Assembly (NCBI GenBank): GCA_034434335.1
Contig: DAOTZS010000034.1
Span: 1-8,850 of the forward strand
Length of the DNA stretch: 8,850 nucleotides
Direction of reading: 5' to 3'
Source of the DNA: DAOTZS01 sp034434335
Lineage (GTDB): Bacteria; Chloroflexota; Anaerolineae; CG2-30-64-16
Shown: positions 1 to 4,840 of the stretch, piece after piece
Layout: each line of letters begins with the position of its first letter
Numbering within the stretch: position 1 is the first letter of the stretch
Translations under genes and position numbers: made by a program
The notes under the pieces: generated by a model
What the model was told of the DNA's origin: nothing
The model's input: the letters and a program-made list of their open reading frames with translations, nothing else
Database searches by the model: none

Positions 1-355
1 GCGCATGTTCCAGCTCTATCTGAGCCAGACGGCCGTGCAGGTGGTGGGGGTGCAGGATGGGGTGGAAGCGCTCACGCTGGCCCGCCAACTCCGGCCCCAG
101 GCCATTATCCTCGATGTCATGATGCCCACCATGGACGGATGGGAGGTGCTGCAGGCCCTGCAGACCGATCCCCGCACAGCTTCTATCCCGGTCATTGTAT
201 GCTCGGTGTGGGACGAGCCAGAGCTGGCCTTTTCCCTGGGCGCGGCTGACTTCCTCAAGAAACCGGTCGCACGGCAAGACCTTCTGGCCGCGCTGGCGCG
301 CCTGGGATTGGTCCCGGCGGATAGCTGGGCTGAATGGCATCCAGCAGCGCCTTGA
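1..355 (+). CDS. Response regulator receiver domain protein (5' end off window)
   Basis: The open frame runs in from the left edge (base 2 onward), so the true start lies outside the window; the first ATG in view, at base 5, falls inside helix 1 of the receiver fold and is not a start. Counting from that ATG, the phospho-acceptor is Asp37 in AIILDVMMP, the Thr/Ser switch is Ser67 in VIVCS, and the conserved lysine is Lys86 in FLKKP. These are the normal residues of a CheY-like receiver; the N-terminal acidic pair is off window. The protein ends about 20 residues after the last receiver helix, so no DNA-binding output domain follows the receiver. It is either a single-domain regulator or the C-terminal receiver of a longer protein. 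Its last 101 bp overlap the 3' end of the convergent kinase gene. A role in phosphorelay with that kinase is inferred from proximity only. Confidence 0.9.
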   Translation, partial: RMFQLYLSQTAVQVVGVQDGVEALTLARQLRPQAIILDVMMPTMDGWEVLQALQTDPRTASIPVIVCSVWDEPELAFSLGAADFLKKPVARQDLLAALARLGLVPADSWAEWHPAAP

Positions 356-2513
356 GGCTGGTGGTCAGCTCGTCGGTGGAGTAACGACGCCGCACGCTCA
401 CCTCCAGGACATCCCTCTCCGAGCGGTCCACAGCCTCTGGCCACTCGTAGGCCGTAATGACAATCACCGGCAAATCGGCCCACGCCGCATTCCCGCGCAC
501 CCGCTGGAGCAGCTCCCAGCCGCTCACGTCCGGCAAAACCAGGTCCAGGATCAGGGCATCTGGCTGCTCCTGTTCCATCAAAGCCAACGCTTCACCTCCG
601 CTGTGAGCAGCCACCAACCGGTAGGGGCCCGTTGACTGCCCTTCCTCCTGGGCAGCCGCCAAAGCCAGGTCCACCAGCCGCGCCATCGCCGGGTCATCGT
701 CCACCACCAACAGGGTGCGCACACCGGGCCCCAGGCCGTGCACGGCCTGCACCAGTTCTGTTCGTTGCACAGGCTTCACCAGGTAACCCGCCACGCCCTC
801 TGGCAGGGCCTCGGGCCGGGCCGGGCTGCCTGGCAGGCGCAGGGTGATGACGGGCAGATCGTAAGGCAAGGCCTGGACCAGTTGCTCGACAGCCGCTTGT
901 TTTGCCAACCTCCGCTCAATGATCAGGGCCTGGGGCAAGAGTTCCAGCAGCTTCTGATGGGCCTGCTGTGGGTCAGTGAGGGCCACAATGCGGTACCCCT
1001 CGATCCCCTGGGCCAGCAGTTCACTGGCACCAGGGTCTGAGGAGAGCACGACAATGGTCTTGCGCCCCTGCGCTTTTCCGGTCAGATAGCGCCAGTATTC
1101 TGAGTCGGCGGGCGACGGGGCCGGCGGTTCGGGCTGGGTGCCGGGCAGGGGCAGGGTGAAGTGGAAGGAGGTACCTTCTCCTACCTGGCTCTCAAGCCAC
1201 ATGCGACCACCGTGGAGCTCTACAAAGCGCCGGCTGATGGGTATGCCGAGCCCTGAGCCGTTGCGCCGGCGCCAGATGGTGCTGTTGGCCTGGCCAAACT
1301 CCTCAAACACTTTGGGGATGTCGTCCTGGTGGATGCCAGGGCCTGTATCCTGGACGGTCACCTGGACAGCATTTTCGGCCCGGCCCAGGCGGATGGTCAC
1401 ACCCCCCTTCTCGGTAAAGCGCAGGCTGTTGCTCAGCAGGTTGATGAGCACCTGCCGGATGCGGGTGCGATCCAGAAATAGTTCTGGCAGGTCTGGCTCC
1501 ACCTGCGAGCGCAGCCACAGTCCTTTGGCTACAAAGGCCGAGCGCATCAGGGTCTCGACCTCTTGCACGATCTGAGCTGGCTTGACCCATTCTTTGACCA
1601 GGACGAGGCGTCGGGCTTCTGCCTGGCCGAGGCTGAGGATATCGTTCACCAGCCGCGCCAGGTGGTTGCTGCTGTGGTAGATCTTCTGCAGGTCCTGGTA
1701 GAGGCCCGGGGGCCAGCGGTCCAGCGGGGCATAGACCTGGGGCAGGTTCACCATGACCTCGCTGAACCCGATGATGAAGTTCAGGGGGGTGCGCAGCTCA
1801 TGGCTCACGGTCAGCGCCAGCCGGTTGCGGGCCTGGCGGGCCTCCTCGGCCTCGGCCCGGGCCAGGATCAACATGTCGTTAGCGCGCTCCAGCCGGCGGT
1901 ATGCTTCATCCAGGTCTTTCATGTTACGCTGCAGTTGGGCGCGTTGCTCCTGAGCCTCGGTGAGCCGCTCCAGGGCCACCTGAGTGCTATGATGGGCCCA
2001 CCCCAACACCGTATCCAGATTGTCCCTCCAGATCAGAGAAAGGCCGGCCGTGATCAGCGCCAGCAAGGGCGCGAGCAGGAGCTGCCAGGTCAACCCCTGG
2101 GTGGGGAGGAGGAGATGCACGCTGACCAGGGCACCAGCCATGGTCAGGCCCAGATAGGCCAGGGCCGGCACAGGTGGCAGCAGCATCAGGCTCACCTGGC
2201 CTACCAGGATCAGCCCGACCAGGGCCGCGGGGTCGCGGGTCAGCCAGAGGAAAACCAGGGCCCAGGCACCGAAGGTGATGACCGACGCATGGCGTGCCAG
2301 CATTATGGCACGCCTGACCAGCCGGAAGTTCACCCACCAGACCAGCAAGAAAGCGATGAGCACGGCCACCACCGTAAAAGAGGGCACCAGGAATAGCAGC
2401 CCTGTCAGGATCACCCAACCCGAGACCCCGATAAAGACGATGACCCGCGTGAGATAGTCGCGGAAGAAGTCGGCCTGAAGTTCTGTGATCTGTTGGTACG
2501 AGGTGGTTTGCAT
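255..2513 (-). CDS. Membrane hybrid sensor histidine kinase with two C-terminal receiver domains
   Basis: A 752-residue protein. About six hydrophobic segments lie between residues 21 and 162, with only short loops, so any sensing is probably within or near the membrane. A likely coiled coil follows (about 176-230). The dimerisation/phospho-acceptor domain has His238 in TVSHELRTP. The ATPase domain has the N box with Asn358 and Asn362, the G1 box DTGPGI (389-394), the F box FEEFGQ (403-408) and the G2 box GSGLGI (419-424). Two receivers follow. The first (about 485-595) is degenerate: the acidic pair is replaced by Ser-Ser and the phospho-acceptor position is Glu533, while Lys580-Pro is kept. 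The second (about 599-727) has Asp605/606/607, acceptor Asp657 and Thr687, but Arg-Arg stands where Lys-Pro is expected. ATG 2513 is chosen because AAGGGGG lies 5 nt upstream and the transmembrane domain follows at once; an in-frame ATG at 2564 has no such signal. A proline-rich tail of about 25 residues overlaps the convergent regulator gene. The stimulus is unknown. Confidence 0.93.
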   Translation of the reverse strand: MQTTSYQQITELQADFFRDYLTRVIVFIGVSGWVILTGLLFLVPSFTVVAVLIAFLLVWWVNFRLVRRAIMLARHASVITFGAWALVFLWLTRDPAALVGLILVGQVSLMLLPPVPALAYLGLTMAGALVSVHLLLPTQGLTWQLLLAPLLALITAGLSLIWRDNLDTVLGWAHHSTQVALERLTEAQEQRAQLQRNMKDLDEAYRRLERANDMLILARAEAEEARQARNRLALTVSHELRTPLNFIIGFSEVMVNLPQVYAPLDRWPPGLYQDLQKIYHSSNHLARLVNDILSLGQAEARRLVLVKEWVKPAQIVQEVETLMRSAFVAKGLWLRSQVEPDLPELFLDRTRIRQVLINLLSNSLRFTEKGGVTIRLGRAENAVQVTVQDTGPGIHQDDIPKVFEEFGQANSTIWRRRNGSGLGIPISRRFVELHGGRMWLESQVGEGTSFHFTLPLPGTQPEPPAPSPADSEYWRYLTGKAQGRKTIVVLSSDPGASELLAQGIEGYRIVALTDPQQAHQKLLELLPQALIIERRLAKQAAVEQLVQALPYDLPVITLRLPGSPARPEALPEGVAGYLVKPVQRTELVQAVHGLGPGVRTLLVVDDDPAMARLVDLALAAAQEEGQSTGPYRLVAAHSGGEALALMEQEQPDALILDLVLPDVSGWELLQRVRGNAAWADLPVIVITAYEWPEAVDRSERDVLEVSVRRRYSTDELTTSLKALLDAIQPSYPPGPIPGAPARPEGLAVRPVS

Positions 2514-2518
2514 AGGGA

Positions 2519-2536
2519 CCCCCTTACAGGATAATA
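2519..2536 (-). promoter_or_regulatory. Ribosome binding site and possible -10 box of the kinase gene
   Basis: On the - strand, AAGGGGG (2519-2525) sits 5 nt before ATG 2513 and fixes that start. TATTAT (2531-2536), a 5/6 match to the -10 consensus, lies just upstream; it would give a leader of only about 12 nt. No good -35 hexamer lies at normal spacing (TTGGCA at 2559-2564 is about 22 nt away). The ribosome site is convincing; the promoter is weak. Confidence 0.4.
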
Positions 2537-2643
2537 TTCCATCACAAGTCGGGCGTTTTGCCAACTTCCCGCGGCCAGAGGCTCTCGCCTGGCGATATTG
2601 TGGCTTAACAAATTATTCCGGCAATAGCCGAAGAGGTGTTTTG

Positions 2644-2803
2644 CCCCCTCACCCCCTGGCCTATGGCCGGGGGAGAGGGGGAATTGAAGAGGGGTTTTGT
2701 GGCGGCGGCCTTCGGCCGCTGCCACAAAACCCTTTTCCATCCCCTTCCCTCTCCCGCCGCCGAAGGAGAACGGGAGAGGGAAGGGGCAGGGGTGGGGTGA
2801 GGG
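2644..2803. repeat. Cluster of three GC-rich hairpins inside a closing stem
   Basis: Three hairpins follow each other. The first is 2644-2681, with GGCC-TAT-GGCC at its tip and C-rich/G-rich arms with a small bulge. The second is 2692-2732: 19-bp arms with one G/T mismatch and a TTC loop, extendable by wobble pairs to about 2688-2736. The third has perfect 16-bp arms at 2741-2756 and 2771-2786. CCCTCACCCC (2646-2655) is also complementary to GGGGTGAGGG (2794-2803), so a cloverleaf-like fold is an alternative to the first hairpin. No T-run follows any stem, so these do not look like ordinary terminators. They resemble the interior of an intergenic palindromic repeat. This is seen directly in the sequence; function is unknown. 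Confidence 0.7.
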
Positions 2804-2868
2804 CCACGGCCCGGGGAGGCCTTGCCCCGGGGACGAAGCAACGCATTGCCAGAATAATTTTTCAAGTT

Positions 2869-3008
2869 GTAACTACCTACCTTGATCGGTTTGCAGATAA
2901 CATAGCGCAGGCTGTTAGCCTGCATACAGGCCTGGCGGCCTGCGCTACAGGGGCGTGCCTTCGCCAACGTCTTTTATGCGCTTGCCCAGCCCCTTGGTAG
3001 GTAGTTAC
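2869..3008. mobile_element. MITE-like insertion, 140 bp, IS66-like ends
   Basis: The element has perfect 13-bp terminal inverted repeats: GTAACTACCTACC (2869-2881) and its complement GGTAGGTAGTTAC (2996-3008). It is flanked by an 8-bp direct repeat, TTCAAGTT, at 2861-2868 and 3009-3016; a ninth G also matches by chance or overlap. It is too short to encode a transposase and no gene is seen in it. IS66-family insertion sequences are known for GTAA...TTAC ends and 8-bp target duplications, so a non-autonomous IS66-type derivative is the best guess; the shared inverted repeat is shorter than in full-length members. The perfect duplication suggests a fairly recent insertion. The interior is occupied by a nested inverted repeat. 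Confidence 0.75.
2903..2947. repeat. Nested inverted repeat inside the MITE-like element
   Basis: Outer arms TAGCGCAGGC (2903-2912) and GCCTGCGCTA (2938-2947) are perfectly complementary over 10 bp. Two inner hairpins compete with or extend this stem: GCAGGCT/AGCCTGC (2907-2913 with 2917-2923, loop GTT) and CAGGCC/GGCCTG (2927-2932 with 2937-2942, loop TGGC). The strand can therefore fold either as one long stem or as two small adjacent hairpins. Confidence 0.7.
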
Positions 3009-3093
3009 TTCAAGTTGCAGAATCGCCCGGGCTACCACGCAGCGTCCCAACCCAAAGGGAGGCTAACGCACTGAGCGGGGTGTTGTGCTCTTG

Positions 3094-3115
3094 GCCCGTA
3101 CGTTTACGTCCGGGC
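3094..3115. promoter_or_regulatory. Dyad upstream of the SLT operon promoter (possible operator)
   Basis: Ten-base arms at 3094-3103 and 3106-3115 (GCCCGTACGT, then ACGTCCGGGC) pair with one mismatch around a TT centre. The dyad ends about 36 bp before the proposed -10 box, where an activator could sit. It lacks a T-run, so it is not a typical terminator. Regulation is inference from position only. Confidence 0.3.
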
Positions 3116-3148
3116 GCCACGGGCGGTTGGGCAACTTCCTGCTCTTTG

Positions 3149-3157
3149 TGCTATACT
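3149..3157 (+). promoter_or_regulatory. Extended -10 promoter for the SLT/oxidoreductase/hexomutase operon
   Basis: TGCTATACT is an extended -10 element (TG, one base, then TATACT, 5/6 to consensus). It lies 34 nt before the first gene's start codon, giving a leader of roughly 28 nt. The -35 region is weak (TTGGGC at 3127-3132, 19-nt spacing), which is usual for extended -10 promoters. A similar box precedes the ferredoxin gene. Confidence 0.5.
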
Positions 3158-3191
3158 CTGGCCAGCCCGGCAAGGGCTTGACAGGAGTTCT

Positions 3192-3653
3192 ATGGCGTAC
3201 GAAGAGATCTTCCAAAAGGTGGCACAGGAGTACGGCCTGGACTGGCATGTCCTGGCCGAGCAAGCCTATCGCGAGAGCCGCTTTGATCCGCTGGCGATCG
3301 GTGCGGCCAACGACCTGGGCCTGATGCAGGTGCTGCCAGCGACGTGGGACGAATGGGCCCCCAAGCTGGGGGTGTTCGACCCCTTTGACCCCGAAAGCAA
3401 TATCCGCGTGGCGGCCGCCTACCAGGCCTGGATCCGCGAGCAGTTGGCCAAACTGGGCCGCACCGAGTACTACTGGGTGCTGGCAGCCTATAACTGGGGG
3501 ATCGGCAACGTGGTGCGGCTGCTGAAAAGCGGCGGCACCTGGAGCCAGGTGCCGGCCGAGCGCCGTGACTACGCCACAGAGATCATCCTGGCCGCCGAGG
3601 CACACGCGCTGGCCAACCAGATCGGTATACCTGCCACCCGCGTCTACGGGTGA
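3192..3653 (+). CDS. Small lytic transglycosylase (SLT domain) protein
   Basis: A 153-residue protein that is almost entirely one SLT/goose-lysozyme-like domain. Family members cleave the MurNAc-GlcNAc bond of peptidoglycan, forming 1,6-anhydro-MurNAc. The catalytic glutamate is Glu28 in RESRFDP. GLMQ (43-46), AAYNWGIGN (98-106) and the conserved Tyr127 in DYATEI are the other family motifs, in normal order and spacing. No signal peptide, lipobox, membrane segment or LysM repeat is visible, which is unusual because the substrate is outside the cytoplasm. The start is supported by AGGAG at 3183-3187, 4 nt before the ATG; the frame upstream of it has no better start. It is the first gene of a three-gene operon, with 19 nt to the next. 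Export by another route, or a start further upstream using a rare codon, cannot be excluded. Family assignment is firm; the physiological role is not known. Confidence 0.9.
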   Translation: MAYEEIFQKVAQEYGLDWHVLAEQAYRESRFDPLAIGAANDLGLMQVLPATWDEWAPKLGVFDPFDPESNIRVAAAYQAWIREQLAKLGRTEYYWVLAAYNWGIGNVVRLLKSGGTWSQVPAERRDYATEIILAAEAHALANQIGIPATRVYG

Positions 3654-3672
3654 CGAGAGCTTTGGAGGTTCC

Positions 3673-4827
3673 ATGTTGCCACAGACTGCCGACGTGGTGA
3701 TCATCGGTGGTGGCGTGATGGGGGTCAGCACGGCCTATCACCTGACACGCCGCGGTTGCCATAACGTGGTGCTTTTGGAACGGGACCCCTTCTTGGGAAT
3801 GGAAGCTACCGGCAAGTGCGCGGGTGGCATCCGTTACCAGTTCAGCACGGAAATTAACGTGCGGTTGTCTCAGTTGAGCCTGCCCATGCTGGCGCGCTTC
3901 GAGGAGGAGGTGGGCCAGGCCATAGACCTGCGCTGGACCGGCTACCTCTTCCTGCTGGACAATGAGCGTGATCTGGCTATCTTCCGGGCTAACGTGGCCA
4001 TGCAGAACCGCCTGGGCGTGCCCTCGCGCATACTGTCTCACGACGAGGTTGCCAGCCTGGTGCCCCTGCTGTACCTTGACGACATCCTTGGCGGGGCTTT
4101 CCACGCGGGGGATGGGCTGGCGGATCCAGCCAGTGTGGTACAGGGGTACGCTGCCGCCGCACGGCGGAACGGGGCTCAGCTCTGCACGGGGGTGGCCGCC
4201 ACGGGGATTCGGGTGCAGGGTGGCCGGGTAGTAGGGGTGGACACCACAGCCGGCGCCATCGCCACCCCGGCTGTGGTCAATGCAGCCGGGCCCTGGGCCG
4301 GCCAGGTGGCCGCCATGGCCGGCGTAGACCTGCCCATCGTGCCTCTGCGCCGTCAGATCGTGGTGACCACACCCCTGCCGGAAGTGCCGGCCGATTTTCC
4401 CTTCGTCATAGACTTCAGCCGCTCCCTCTACTTCCACCGGGAAGGGCAAGGCATCCTCACCGGCCAGTCAAACCCCAATGAGCAGCCCGGCTTCGATCAG
4501 TCGGTGGACCACGCCTGGACAGAATACCATCTGGAACAGGCGATGCGACGTTTCCCCCTTCTGGAAAAGGCGGGCCTGATGCGCGAATGGGCCGGGCTCT
4601 ATGAAGTGACCCCCGACGCCCACCCGGTCATAGACGGCCTGGCCGACCCGGCCGGCTTCTACATCGTGGCCGGGTTCAGCGGCCACGGCTTTATGCACGG
4701 CCCGGCCGCCGGCCTGCTGATGGCTGAGCTGATCCTCGATGGCAAGGCCCACAGCCTCGACATCCACCAGTTGCGGTGGAGCAGGTTCGCAGAGGGCGAT
4801 CTGGTGCGGGAGCACAATGTGGTGTAA
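3673..4827 (+). CDS. FAD-dependent oxidoreductase, DAO family (sarcosine oxidase beta / proline dehydrogenase beta-like)
   Basis: A 384-residue flavoprotein. The N-terminal dinucleotide fold is clear: GGGVMG (12-17) followed by Glu36 at the end of strand 2 (VVLLERD), which binds the ADP ribose. GKCAGGIRYQF (47-57) is typical of the sarcosine oxidase beta / D-amino acid dehydrogenase group. NAAGPWAG (203-210), GLYEVTPDAHPVID (308-321) and the C-terminal FAD-contact segment GFSGHGFMHGPAAG (334-347) complete the family pattern, and the length is normal. Members oxidise secondary or primary amines such as sarcosine, proline, hydroxyproline or glycine at a non-covalently or covalently bound flavin. 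The substrate cannot be told from sequence alone. No alpha, gamma or delta sarcosine oxidase subunit is adjacent, so it probably acts alone or with partners encoded elsewhere. The start at 3673 is favoured by GGAGG at 3664-3668; an in-frame ATG at 3565 would overlap the SLT gene. The next gene begins 13 nt after the stop. Confidence 0.9.
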   Translation: MLPQTADVVIIGGGVMGVSTAYHLTRRGCHNVVLLERDPFLGMEATGKCAGGIRYQFSTEINVRLSQLSLPMLARFEEEVGQAIDLRWTGYLFLLDNERDLAIFRANVAMQNRLGVPSRILSHDEVASLVPLLYLDDILGGAFHAGDGLADPASVVQGYAAAARRNGAQLCTGVAATGIRVQGGRVVGVDTTAGAIATPAVVNAAGPWAGQVAAMAGVDLPIVPLRRQIVVTTPLPEVPADFPFVIDFSRSLYFHREGQGILTGQSNPNEQPGFDQSVDHAWTEYHLEQAMRRFPLLEKAGLMREWAGLYEVTPDAHPVIDGLADPAGFYIVAGFSGHGFMHGPAAGLLMAELILDGKAHSLDIHQLRWSRFAEGDLVREHNVV

Positions 4828-4840
4828 AAGCGGGTGAGAG

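Larger units (their letters stand above)
2591..3027. repeat. Large palindromic element with its right arm split by a MITE-like insertion
   Basis: The left arm, 2591-2625 (begins GGCGAT, ends CCGGCAAT), is the inverted partner of a right arm that begins at 2845 (ATTGCC). The inner 16 positions match at 15; the inner 22 match at 19. The right arm stops matching where a 140-bp insertion begins. If the insertion and one copy of its 8-bp target duplication are removed, the right arm continues through 3017-3027 (ending ATCGCC) and pairs with the outer left arm at exactly the same spacing, giving about 27 matches in 35. This suggests one palindromic element of roughly 300 bp, later interrupted. Its interior is a cluster of GC-rich hairpins with no plausible gene. 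No target duplication was recognised for this outer element, so it could be a non-autonomous transposon relic or a repeat of another kind. Confidence 0.55.

Noticed and set aside
1563..2396. 277-codon + strand open frame inside the kinase gene
   Set aside because: Low-complexity Gln/Gly/His-rich translation, no domain, and it is antisense to the kinase ATPase and membrane regions.
2514..2564. Longer kinase start at 2564
   Set aside because: ATG 2513 has AAGGGGG at good spacing; the extension overlaps the promoter-like region and adds no recognisable sequence.
2692..2732. Intrinsic terminator for one of the flanking genes
   Set aside because: The stem is strong but no T-run follows, and it lies upstream of both the kinase and the SLT gene, so there is no transcript for it to end.
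2903..2947. tRNA gene suggested by the cloverleaf-like fold
   Set aside because: It is only about 45 bp, has no T-loop or anticodon-stem signature, and the two folds compete with each other.
2605..3000. Several short open frames on both strands in the repeat region
   Set aside because: Their translations are Pro/Gly/Arg-rich products of the hairpin repeats, with no ribosome sites or domains.
2591..3027. CRISPR array
   Set aside because: The repeats are inverted and differ from each other; there are no regularly spaced direct repeats.
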